Assembly: GCA_964507095.1 (NCBI GenBank)
Contig: CAZDOS010000012.1
Span: 1 to 40,259, forward strand
Length of the DNA: 40,259 bases
Source of the DNA: RGIG3102 sp964507095
GTDB lineage: Bacteria; Bacillota; Clostridia; Oscillospirales; Ruminococcaceae
Direction of reading: 5' to 3'
Below, piece after piece: positions 1 to 7,081 of the stretch. A program made the position numbers and the translations under genes. Position 1 is the stretch's first letter. The number at the start of each line of letters is the position of its first letter. The notes beneath the pieces are model-generated. The model ran no database searches. It saw only the letters and a list, made by a program, of their open reading frames with translations, and had not been told where the DNA came from.

Positions 1-93
1 GGCATCATTGATCACTTCGTTGCGATACTTAACGCACATGATCAGGTGGTAATGCGATATGAATACCGAATGATTATTTGTATCGTATCTCAT
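1..93 (-). CDS. tnpA: IS200/IS605-family transposase TnpA, N-terminal part (cut by window edge)
   Basis: The minus strand from the ATG at 93 reads MRYDTNNHSVFISHYHLIMC and continues VKYRNEV to the window edge (31 codons, no stop). This is the typical opening of the small single-domain Y1 transposases of IS200/IS605 elements. HYH at residues 14-16 is the metal-binding HUH motif. These enzymes cut and join single-stranded DNA at subterminal hairpins. The catalytic tyrosine would lie beyond the edge, so intactness cannot be judged. A strong hairpin 67 bp upstream of the start fits a left-end structure of such an element. Confidence 0.8.
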   Translation of the reverse strand, partial: MRYDTNNHSVFISHYHLIMCVKYRNEVINDA

Positions 94-159
94 TTAATAC
101 TACTATCTCTTTTATCTGTAACAGATTATACCACAAGGGATATATATTATCAATAGAGC

Positions 160-197
160 GGCACTAACCCCGCCCTGTAGAGGACGGGGTTAGTGCC
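160..197. repeat. Imperfect palindrome, candidate left-end hairpin of the IS200/IS605 element
   Basis: Arms 160-172 and 185-197 are perfect 13-bp inverted repeats (GGCACTAACCCCG and its complement). After a C/A mismatch, three more pairs (CCT/AGG) close on a GTAG loop. IS200/IS605 elements have no terminal inverted repeats but carry such subterminal hairpins, recognised by TnpA, upstream of tnpA. The position (upstream of the minus-strand tnpA) fits. An alternative is a bidirectional terminator, but there is no clean T-run on either side. Confidence 0.6.
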
Positions 198-320
198 AAT
201 TTTGTTCAAATCTCGTTCATTTATATTTCTAACTTTACTCACAAATTCCCGATATAATCTAATCAGAACATTAAATTAGTTATAAATTTTTTCCTTCTCT
301 TAATATACTTTTTCCCCTTT

Positions 321-350
321 GGACATCACCGCAAGGTGGTGTCCTTTTTT
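321..350 (+). terminator. Intrinsic terminator, plus strand, with no obvious upstream gene
   Basis: A 10-bp stem (321-330 with 335-344, one T-G wobble) closed by a GCAA tetraloop is followed by six Ts (345-350). The minus-strand continuation is A/G-rich, so it works only on the plus strand. No plus-strand gene precedes it in the window. A TATAAT at 253-258 is the only plus-strand promoter-like element upstream. Confidence 0.8.
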
Positions 351-351
351 G

Positions 352-1263
352 TCACAGGAAATAGCACAGGATCGGTATGGTCACGAAAGAGCAGACGGTC
401 GTTATGAAGACGCCCTTTGAGGCCAGTTTCGCGTTTCCGCCGTACTGGTTTGCAAACATTACGCACATGCTGGCGACCGGCATTGCCACGAGCACGGTGA
501 CTATCCCCAGCAGTTCTTCATTCTTCATGAACAGTCCAAGCAGGGCGTGCATGATGAAAGGCACGGCTATCTGCTTAATGAGCGAGAAAGGATACAGCCT
601 TATCTCCGTAAAGATGTCCTTTACCGGTATCAGTGACAGCGATGAGCCTATGAGCATCATGGCACAGGGCGATGTGATCGAACCCACAGAATCCAGGGCT
701 CCTGACAGCACTGCCGGTATCCTGAGATCAAACAGGAATATGAACAGCGCAATGACGGAGCATATCAGTGACGGGTTGATCATGGTCCTGACCGAGAACT
801 TTCCTTCTCCTCCGCTCATCAGCCATACGCCCAGGCTGTAAGCAACGACTCCGAACACCATGTTGAAGATACTTGCCAGGAATATCGCTCCCTCGCCGTA
901 AATGGTCCTGAGAACAGGATAGCCCATGTAGCCTGTATTCGAGAATATGACCATGAACATGTACAGCTTGACGTCTCCCTGGGGTATCCTCATCAGCTTA
1001 ACTATGACGAAGGACAGGGGTATCAGCACGGCAAAGGTCACAACGGCTCCCAGGAGCACTTCGATAGCAGCACTCTTCGGATAGTCTATCTTTCCGGTCG
1101 TGACCGAGGCCAACACCATCGCAGGAGTCGTGATGGTGAGGACCAGGTTGGACAATTGCTTTGAGAATTTCTCATCCATATATCCCAGCCTTCCGCACAG
1201 GTATCCCGTTCCCATTATGAGGAACAGTATGAACATCTGTCGGATGATCTGCGTCATATCCAT
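352..1263 (-). CDS. Auxin efflux carrier (AEC) family transporter
   Basis: A 303-residue, strongly hydrophobic protein with about ten membrane segments. It has the AEC-family layout: an N-terminal helix bundle, a middle stretch containing SNTGYMGYPV (the conserved Asn-x-Gly-x-x-Gly-x-P region), and a C-terminal bundle ending in VFITTVCSFVTIPILCYFL. Bacterial AEC proteins export or take up organic acids such as malate and other small anions; the substrate cannot be read from sequence. The start is taken at the ATG at 1263 (MDMTQ), which has a GAGAAAGGG ribosome site; the frame is open further upstream without a good site. It lies 93 bp behind nadE on the same strand and may be partly co-transcribed. 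Confidence 0.85.
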   Translation of the reverse strand: MDMTQIIRQMFILFLIMGTGYLCGRLGYMDEKFSKQLSNLVLTITTPAMVLASVTTGKIDYPKSAAIEVLLGAVVTFAVLIPLSFVIVKLMRIPQGDVKLYMFMVIFSNTGYMGYPVLRTIYGEGAIFLASIFNMVFGVVAYSLGVWLMSGGEGKFSVRTMINPSLICSVIALFIFLFDLRIPAVLSGALDSVGSITSPCAMMLIGSSLSLIPVKDIFTEIRLYPFSLIKQIAVPFIMHALLGLFMKNEELLGIVTVLVAMPVASMCVMFANQYGGNAKLASKGVFITTVCSFVTIPILCYFL

Positions 1264-1296
1264 AAAAGCAACCCTTTCTCTTCTCTGTAAATAATC

Positions 1297-1329
1297 GTGC
1301 GGACTGCTGCATTCGGCAGGAGCCCGCAC
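1297..1329 (-). terminator. Weak hairpin between nadE and the AEC transporter gene
   Basis: GTGCGG (1297-1302) pairs with CCGCAC (1324-1329), with an inner CTGC/GCAG stem. On the minus strand it is followed by GATTATTT, a poor U-tract, so it may only attenuate transcription between the two genes. Confidence 0.35.
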
Positions 1330-1356
1330 CGTTACATATATCTTTTTAGCTCTTCG

Positions 1357-3072
1357 TTAGAACAGTTCTCCCTTTGCCATCCGGATGAGCGCTTTTGGAG
1401 TGGCATCGCTCGGAAGAGATCTGAGCGCCGCATTCAGATGCACATGCGTCGTGACGGCGCCTTCAGGAGCGCTGCTCCTCTTGAACTGACCTGAAATGAA
1501 CCTTTTCATGAACATCCGTGCCTTTTCCTCGAGATATTCCTTGCTGAACTCATCGCCGAAGACCTTTCCTGCTTCGTAAGCCATCTCGTCAGGAGCGGTT
1601 CCCGCGACCGTGAGACAGTAGATATAGAAATCTATCAGCTTGTAAGGAGCGAGTATCTCCTCGGTCTTCTGAAGTATCTCTCCTCCGTGCGGAACAAGTT
1701 CAGGGCTGACAGGGATATCCAGTATCTTCCTGACCGTGTCCTTCCGCCCTGCCAGATTGTCCAGCTCGGTCACGTACGGCAGCATGGTCCTCATGACCGT
1801 CTTTGACACCGATGAGTTTACGTTGTAGCTTGCAAGATGGTCTCCGCCGTAGGTGGAGAAGCCCATGGCCTCCTCTGACAGGTCTCCGGTGCCGATCATC
1901 AATCCGTTGTACATATTCGCAAGGTTAAGTCCGTTAAGCGTTCTCATCCTTGCCTGTACATTCTCGAAGGTCACATCAGGAGTAACCCCGTCGTGTCCTA
2001 TATCCAGAAGAGCCTGCCTGCAGGCTGCCGTGATGTCGATGAATTTGAACTCGAGTCCCAGCGAAGCTGCCAGCTCCTCTGCAAGGCTCTTCGTGGTATT
2101 GCTGGTGCCGAAGCCCGGCATTGAAACGACATGGATGCCCTTCCTGTCAAGTCCCAGCATGTCAAATGCGTTGACCGTGACAAGAAGCGCCATCGAACTG
2201 TCAAGACCTCCTGACAGTGCAAGAACGGCATCCTTCATGCCAAGGTTCTGCATCCTCGCAGCAAGTGCCGTGGTCTGAAGAGTGAACAGATCCATGCAGT
2301 ATTCCTTTTCAGGCACGTTTGCCGGTATCATCGGATTGGCGGAGTATGCCACAGGGAATGCGAGAGAATCCGGCTCGATGGCGAATTCGAACTCCTTCCG
2401 CTTTCCGCTGCGGACCTCGATAAGTCCCTCATATCCGGCATATTCCCCGACCGTCCTCGTAAATATGTCCTTATCTCCGTCAATAAATGCGATGCAAGGC
2501 ATGTATACGTCCGGATGAGAGGTATACCCGTATCCGCCGAGATTCGCGCATACTGCAGCATTGCTCTTTTCGGCCAGCTCCTTCATCGCCTTATGGAGAA
2601 GATACCTCTCGCCGCCAACTGCCGGTGACTGATCCATGAGGATGAAGCAGTCATACGCTCCGCTGACTTCCTCAAGACCGCTCTTCTCTTCCAGTATCTT
2701 TATGTTGACTCCCTTTATCGTGAGTTCCGAATCCCAGTCTATGTCCCTTCCGTCGAGGTAGAGCTGGCAGAAGAATTCTGCTCTTCCCTCTCCGAGGATT
2801 GCATAATCAGTAAGGATATATATTCCCTCATTCTCGTCTGACAGCTTTTCTGTCAGGGAATTGTACTGCCTGATGAACCAGTCCCTGTCTTCCGAGAGAG
2901 CATCCGCCTTGCCCAGCATTCCAAGCTCGGTGCCGGACAGAAAGCCCTGAGGAAATACGATCAGATCCGCTCCCCGTGCCTTTGCCTGTTTAACCTTTTC
3001 ATCGGCTCTTTCATAATTTCCCTCCAGATCCAGAGGTCTGGAGTAAATATTGCCAAAAGCTACCTTGATCAT
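1357..3072 (-). CDS. nadE: NAD+ synthase with degenerate N-terminal glutaminase domain
   Basis: 571 residues in the two-domain architecture of glutamine-dependent NAD+ synthetase, the last step of NAD synthesis (deamido-NAD + ATP + NH3). The C-terminal synthetase domain is intact: the PP-loop SGGLDSS is at 287-293, followed by MPGFGTSNTT, TGDLSEEAMGFSTYGGDH and the NSSVSKT segment. The N-terminal nitrilase-like domain (about 1-235) keeps its opening strand (GADLIVFP) but appears to lack the Glu-Lys-Cys triad. The expected FPE is FPQ (Gln42), the Lys segment (K..LPN) is missing, and the usual ICED region reads ILEEKSG with no Cys. Inference: it uses free ammonia or an external ammonia source. 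The ATG at 3072 is preceded by GGAG at about 9 nt. Confidence 0.9.
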   Translation of the reverse strand: MIKVAFGNIYSRPLDLEGNYERADEKVKQAKARGADLIVFPQGFLSGTELGMLGKADALSEDRDWFIRQYNSLTEKLSDENEGIYILTDYAILGEGRAEFFCQLYLDGRDIDWDSELTIKGVNIKILEEKSGLEEVSGAYDCFILMDQSPAVGGERYLLHKAMKELAEKSNAAVCANLGGYGYTSHPDVYMPCIAFIDGDKDIFTRTVGEYAGYEGLIEVRSGKRKEFEFAIEPDSLAFPVAYSANPMIPANVPEKEYCMDLFTLQTTALAARMQNLGMKDAVLALSGGLDSSMALLVTVNAFDMLGLDRKGIHVVSMPGFGTSNTTKSLAEELAASLGLEFKFIDITAACRQALLDIGHDGVTPDVTFENVQARMRTLNGLNLANMYNGLMIGTGDLSEEAMGFSTYGGDHLASYNVNSSVSKTVMRTMLPYVTELDNLAGRKDTVRKILDIPVSPELVPHGGEILQKTEEILAPYKLIDFYIYCLTVAGTAPDEMAYEAGKVFGDEFSKEYLEEKARMFMKRFISGQFKRSSAPEGAVTTHVHLNAALRSLPSDATPKALIRMAKGELF

Positions 3073-3128
3073 GCCTAAACGCTCCGTTCAAAAATGGTTT
3101 TTCCGCCGTGTACGGCAGGACATTTTCC

Positions 3129-3144
3129 GTGTGGCGCGCCACAC
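3129..3144. promoter_or_regulatory. 16-bp perfect palindrome in the nadE leader, candidate operator
   Basis: GTGTGGCGCGCCACAC is its own reverse complement. It lies about +7 to +22 relative to a TGG-TAGAAT extended -10 (3158-3163 on the minus strand), a typical repressor position. A second short dyad (GCCGT/ACGGC) follows at about 3101-3112. No known regulator is assigned. Confidence 0.45.
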
Positions 3145-3157
3145 TGTTACAAGGCAG

Positions 3158-3166
3158 ATTCTACCA
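3158..3166 (-). promoter_or_regulatory. Extended -10 promoter for nadE
   Basis: The minus strand reads TGG followed by TAGAAT, a TGn extended -10 with a 5/6 hexamer. No convincing -35 lies 17 bp upstream. It precedes the nadE start by about 80 bp. Confidence 0.45.
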
Positions 3167-3256
3167 TAGAATATATGCCGTTTTCAAGTATCGCGCTTTT
3201 GTCCCTTCTATCCCTGTATTCAGCCAAAAACCTCAATCTGTGCAGCCCGCATGCAG

Positions 3257-3285
3257 TTGCATAAAAGAGGAAATATATATATAAT
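3257..3285 (+). promoter_or_regulatory. Sigma-A promoter of the lrp-aminotransferase-DUF362-ispE unit
   Basis: TTGCAT (3257-3262), a 17-bp spacer and a perfect TATAAT (3280-3285) give a predicted start near 3292. The leader is short, with GGAGGA at 3305-3310 before the Lrp gene. Confidence 0.75.
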
Positions 3286-3315
3286 TAAGTTTCAAGAAAA
3301 TAACGGAGGATCGTC

Positions 3316-3798
3316 ATGGAAGAATTATTGAAGATACTTGAGACCAACCCTACCCTTTCTCCCCGGCAGCTGGGTGCAATGCTCGGCATGGAGGAAGAGG
3401 AAGTCGCAAAGGAGATCGCAGAACTCACTGCAAGCGGAGTCATCAAGGGATACCGCGCCATCATCGACTGGGACAAGGTCAGCCAGAACCACGTAAGAGC
3501 TCTCATTGAACTGAAAGTCGCCACAAAGAAGGACAGAGGCTTTGATGAGATTGCCATGACAATCGCAGCTCTTGATGAAGTCGAAAGCGTCACTCTTATG
3601 AGCGGCGGTTACGATCTTCTGGTCGAGATCCGCGCAAAGACCTTCCAGGAGATCGCCATGTTCGTGTTCAAGAGGCTTTCTCCGATGGACGGCGTAAATG
3701 AGACGGCAACGCATTTCGTGCTCCGCCCTTACAAGCAGTTCGGCATACCGTATTATGACGACGAAGAGATCGATGAAAGAGGAATGAATTCCTTATGA
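3316..3798 (+). CDS. Lrp/AsnC-family transcriptional regulator
   Basis: 160 residues, the usual length for the family. An N-terminal winged helix-turn-helix (about 1-55, with the GAMLGMEEEEVAKEIAEL region and the family phrase GVIKGYRAIIDWDKV) is followed by an RAM/effector-binding domain with the pattern VESVTLMSGGYDLLVEIRA. Lrp/AsnC proteins sense amino acids and control their metabolism. The stop overlaps the ATG of the adjacent aminotransferase by 4 nt, so the pair is probably translationally coupled. Inference: it controls its own operon in response to a substrate or product of the aminotransferase. The GGAGGA site 5 nt before the ATG fixes the start. Confidence 0.9.
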   Translation: MEELLKILETNPTLSPRQLGAMLGMEEEEVAKEIAELTASGVIKGYRAIIDWDKVSQNHVRALIELKVATKKDRGFDEIAMTIAALDEVESVTLMSGGYDLLVEIRAKTFQEIAMFVFKRLSPMDGVNETATHFVLRPYKQFGIPYYDDEEIDERGMNSL

Positions 3799-4967
3799 TA
3801 GATTACGAAAAGTATTTTAATACTACCATCAACTCCCTTTCCGGTTCTGTCATGCTGGAACTCCAGAAGGAAGCTGAAAAATACCCTGACTGCATCACTC
3901 TCGGAATAGGCGAGCCTGACTTCAAAACTCCTTACAGGATACGCGAGGCAGGCATCCAGAGCCTTGAGAGAGGTAGGACCTGGTACACTCCCGGAGACGG
4001 AATAATGCCTCTGAAAAAGGCTATCGTAGCCTACCAGAAGAGACGCTTCAAACTGGACTACACCACTGACGAGGTCATGGTGACGGTAGGCGGAAGCGAA
4101 GGCATAGACATGTTCTTCAGGACAATGCTGAATCCGGGCGATGAAGTCATCCTGCCCACGCCTTGCTATGTCAGTTATGACCCTATCGCAAAGATGTGCG
4201 GAGCCACTGTCGTGCCGATCGCTCTCAAGCAGGAGAACGATTTTAAGATCACAAAGGAACAGCTCAGGCGGGCCATCTCGCCAAAGAGCAAGATTCTCGT
4301 GCTTCCTTACCCCGGCAACCCTACCGGAGCCATCCTCGAGGAGGAGGATCTCCTGGATATAGCCGAAGTCATCCGGGACACCGACATCTTCGTCATGACG
4401 GACGAGATATATGCCGAACTCACCTACGGCGAATACCGCCATGTCTCCTTTGCCTCCATCCCGGGCATGAAGGAGAGGACCGTGGTCATAAACGGCTTCT
4501 CAAAGCCATACGCCATGACCGGCTGGCGTCTCGGCTATGCCATGGGTCCTAAGCCCATCATAGACAGGATGAACGCACTGCATGGCGTTGCCGTCATATG
4601 CGCTCCGACCACCAGCCAGTATGCTGCCGTGGTTGCCATGAACGAATGTGATGACGAGATAGACAAGATGCGCTATCAGTACAACATGCGCAGGAAGTTT
4701 ATCATCAACGAGCTCAATTCTATCGGACTTCACTGCTACAATGCCCAGGGAGCCTTCTATGTCTTTGCTGACATCCGCTCCACCGGCCTTTCAAGCGAAG
4801 AATTCGCCTTGCAACTGCTTCGCGACCAGCATCTGGTCGTGATCCCCGGCGTCGCATTCGGACGGGCCGGAGAGGGCTTCATCAGGATCTCCTACTCTTA
4901 TTCTCTGGATCACCTGATGGAAGGCACCAGAAGGATCTCAGAATTCTTAAAGACGATAAAGAAATAA
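3795..4967 (+). CDS. PLP-dependent class I/II aminotransferase
   Basis: 390 residues of fold-type I aminotransferase (AspC/AraT/PatA-like subgroup). Visible hallmarks: GIGEPDF near residue 37, TPGDG at 65-69, PGNPTG at 173-178 (Asn175), TDEIYAEL at 202-209 (Asp203 and Tyr206 bind the cofactor ring), and SKPYAMTGWRLGY with the Schiff-base Lys237 and phosphate-binding Arg245. The C-terminal FIRISYS holds the Arg that pairs with the substrate carboxylate. The amino donor cannot be decided from sequence; aromatic or aspartate-type substrates are plausible. It overlaps the Lrp gene by 4 nt and ends 3 nt before the next gene. Confidence 0.9.
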   Translation: MIDYEKYFNTTINSLSGSVMLELQKEAEKYPDCITLGIGEPDFKTPYRIREAGIQSLERGRTWYTPGDGIMPLKKAIVAYQKRRFKLDYTTDEVMVTVGGSEGIDMFFRTMLNPGDEVILPTPCYVSYDPIAKMCGATVVPIALKQENDFKITKEQLRRAISPKSKILVLPYPGNPTGAILEEEDLLDIAEVIRDTDIFVMTDEIYAELTYGEYRHVSFASIPGMKERTVVINGFSKPYAMTGWRLGYAMGPKPIIDRMNALHGVAVICAPTTSQYAAVVAMNECDDEIDKMRYQYNMRRKFIINELNSIGLHCYNAQGAFYVFADIRSTGLSSEEFALQLLRDQHLVVIPGVAFGRAGEGFIRISYSYSLDHLMEGTRRISEFLKTIKK

Positions 4968-4970
4968 GAT

Positions 4971-6119
4971 ATGAGCGAAAAGGTATATATCAGACACCGG
5001 GAGGATTATGACCTTGAGGATCTTCTCCCAGTAATAAGGGACACCCTTCTGTGGGGCGGTATTGACAGGAAGATCAGCCGGCAGACCACCGTTCTCCTGA
5101 AGCCCAACATGCTCAGCAGATCTGCACCCGATAAGGCGGTAACTACTAATCCTGCCGTGCTTGACTGCGTCATCACCGTCCTCAAGGAATTCGGAGCAGT
5201 GTCCGAAAACATTACTGTTGCCGACTCTTCCGGCGGAACGGTCAACCGGAGCGTGTTGCGGGGAAATTACAGAACCTGCGGCTTTACCGCCGTATGCGAA
5301 AAGCACGGTGTTGTGCTGTACACGGATCAAAAGGGTGTGTTCGTAAAGACGGACGGAAAGATGGTCAAGGAATTTGAACTCATCGAACCTGCCGTCAACT
5401 GCGACGTCATAATCAGCCTTGCGAAGTTCAAGACTCATGTCATGACCGGAATGTCAGGTGCCGTCAAGAACCTATTCGGAACGGTTCCGGGCCTCAAGAA
5501 GGCCGAGTTCCATATGAGATTCCCGGACAAGGACAATTTCTGCAACATGATGGTCGACCTGTGCGAGACCGTAAAGCCTGACTTCACCATCATCGACGGC
5601 ATACTCGGCATGGACGGAGACGGTCCGGGCGGCGGAAACCCGAAGATGTTCAAGGTCCTTCTCGCGGGAGCCAATCCTTACTATATCGACCTTGCCGTCT
5701 GTCATATGATGGGCACTCCTCCGATCGAGTTCCCGATAATGAGAGCGGCAATCGAACGTTCACTTGCTCCGAGTGAACTTCCGGACGGATATATTGAGGG
5801 TGATACCGAAGACTACAGGGTCATAGAGGGCTTCATCAAACCTAAGTCATACAACGTGGATTTTTCGGACCACGTACCGTACATCTTTAGATGGATGGCT
5901 CCTCTCCTTGAGAGGTTCCTTGTTCCCAGGCCCAAGATAAACACCGACAAATGCATCGGATGCGGAAGGTGCCGGGACATATGCCCTCAGAACACGATCA
6001 CGATCACGAACGGCAAGGCAAGGATAGATCCAAAGAACTGCATCAGATGCTTCTGCTGCCATGAAATGTGCCCTGCCAAGGCCATCGATGTCAAGAAAAG
6101 GGGTGTGTTCAATATCTGA
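4971..6119 (+). CDS. DUF362 protein with C-terminal 2x[4Fe-4S] ferredoxin domain
   Basis: 382 residues. The DUF362 domain (about 1-300) shows VLLKPNMLSRSAPDKAVTTN, FKTHVMTGMSGAVKNLFG and the GILGMDGDGPGGG segment typical of this family of unknown function. The last 58 residues form a bacterial ferredoxin module with two four-cysteine sets: C328, C331, C334, C338 and C357, C360, C363, C367. The protein is therefore expected to carry two [4Fe-4S] clusters and act in cytoplasmic electron transfer or redox-linked assembly; the reaction is not known. It sits 3 nt after the aminotransferase and overlaps the start of ispE by one base (TGATG), implying coupled expression with isoprenoid synthesis. 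Confidence 0.88.
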   Translation: MSEKVYIRHREDYDLEDLLPVIRDTLLWGGIDRKISRQTTVLLKPNMLSRSAPDKAVTTNPAVLDCVITVLKEFGAVSENITVADSSGGTVNRSVLRGNYRTCGFTAVCEKHGVVLYTDQKGVFVKTDGKMVKEFELIEPAVNCDVIISLAKFKTHVMTGMSGAVKNLFGTVPGLKKAEFHMRFPDKDNFCNMMVDLCETVKPDFTIIDGILGMDGDGPGGGNPKMFKVLLAGANPYYIDLAVCHMMGTPPIEFPIMRAAIERSLAPSELPDGYIEGDTEDYRVIEGFIKPKSYNVDFSDHVPYIFRWMAPLLERFLVPRPKINTDKCIGCGRCRDICPQNTITITNGKARIDPKNCIRCFCCHEMCPAKAIDVKKRGVFNI

Positions 6120-7039
6120 TGGAAAAGATCAGTGTCATTGCACCCGCAAAACTCAACCTTTCCCTGGATGTAACGGGACTGGACGAGAGAGGCTACCACA
6201 CGCTGGATATGGTCATGCAGACCGTATCGGTGTATGAGAGACTCACGATAACGAAAAGAGAAGAAGGCATAAGCCTTTCCTCCAATGCCAGATACATCCC
6301 GACGGGTGAGAAGAACGTGGCCTATAAGGCTGCCAAAGTCTTCTTTGAGACTACCGGAGCTAAAGGCGGTTGTGATATATACATTAAGAAGAGCGTTCCC
6401 ATCAAGGCAGGAATGGCCGGCGGCAGTGCTGACGCCGCAGGAGTCCTGGTAGGGCTCAACGAACTGTATAAGACAGGGCTTTCCACGGAACGGCTCCGGG
6501 ACATCGGAAGCCATGTGGGCAGCGATGTTCCTTTCATGGTGATAGGCGGAACGAAAAGAGTCCAGGGTGTGGGAGACATCATACTCCCTGCCCCGTCGCT
6601 CCCCCACTGCCGGTTCGTCATCTGCATGCCTTCCAAGGGGGTGTCGACGCCTGCAGCATTCTCAAACTACGATGCTCTCGGACATAAGACACACGTGGAA
6701 ACAGACCGGCTTATTGACGCCATTCGGCATGAGGATGTTCCAACAATGGCTTCACTCATGGCAAATGATCTGGAAGAGGCTGCCGGAAGCCCGGACACCC
6801 CTGTCATAAGGAATGCCCTTATGGATCTGGGAGCGCTGGGCAGCATAATGACCGGAAGCGGAGCTGCAGTATTCGGAGTCTTCCCTGATACTGAATCGGC
6901 CGCCAAGGCATATGAGGAGATGAAGACCCGATACAGAAGCGTGTTTCTGGCCCACCCTGTGCGGCACGGTGCGGTCATACGGACGCCCAAACCCTCAAGG
7001 AATCCATCCGGCAAGCTTAAAAGGAAGATCAATCAGTAA
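6119..7039 (+). CDS. ispE: 4-diphosphocytidyl-2-C-methyl-D-erythritol kinase
   Basis: 306 residues of the GHMP kinase superfamily. IspE phosphorylates CDP-ME in the non-mevalonate (MEP) isoprenoid pathway. Hallmarks are APAKLNLSLDV at the N terminus (Lys11 in the substrate site), the ATP loop PIKAGMAGGSADAAG at 94-108, the DVPFMVIGGT motif and the C-terminal MTGSGAAVFGVF. The start at 6119 shares one base with the DUF362 stop, giving a protein of normal length; the frame is open further upstream inside DUF362 but that extension has no support. It is the last gene of the unit; a bidirectional terminator follows immediately. The basic C-terminal tail (KPSRNPSGKLKRKINQ) is slightly longer than usual. 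Confidence 0.93.
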   Translation: MEKISVIAPAKLNLSLDVTGLDERGYHTLDMVMQTVSVYERLTITKREEGISLSSNARYIPTGEKNVAYKAAKVFFETTGAKGGCDIYIKKSVPIKAGMAGGSADAAGVLVGLNELYKTGLSTERLRDIGSHVGSDVPFMVIGGTKRVQGVGDIILPAPSLPHCRFVICMPSKGVSTPAAFSNYDALGHKTHVETDRLIDAIRHEDVPTMASLMANDLEEAAGSPDTPVIRNALMDLGALGSIMTGSGAAVFGVFPDTESAAKAYEEMKTRYRSVFLAHPVRHGAVIRTPKPSRNPSGKLKRKINQ

Positions 7040-7065
7040 AAAAACAGCCCCGCAGGGCTGTTTTT
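7040..7065. terminator. Bidirectional intrinsic terminator between ispE and trkH
   Basis: An 11-bp perfect stem, A5-CAGCCC (7040-7050) with GGGCTG-T5 (7055-7065), closes on a CGCA loop. The flanking A- and T-runs make it work on both strands. The ispE stop is at 7037-7039 and the trkH stop at 7082. Confidence 0.93.
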
Positions 7066-7081
7066 ATTATGTTCCAGTTTT

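Noticed and set aside
160..197. Ordinary bidirectional terminator
   Set aside because: The stem is strong, but neither side has a continuous T-run; position and mismatch pattern suit an IS200/IS605 end hairpin better.
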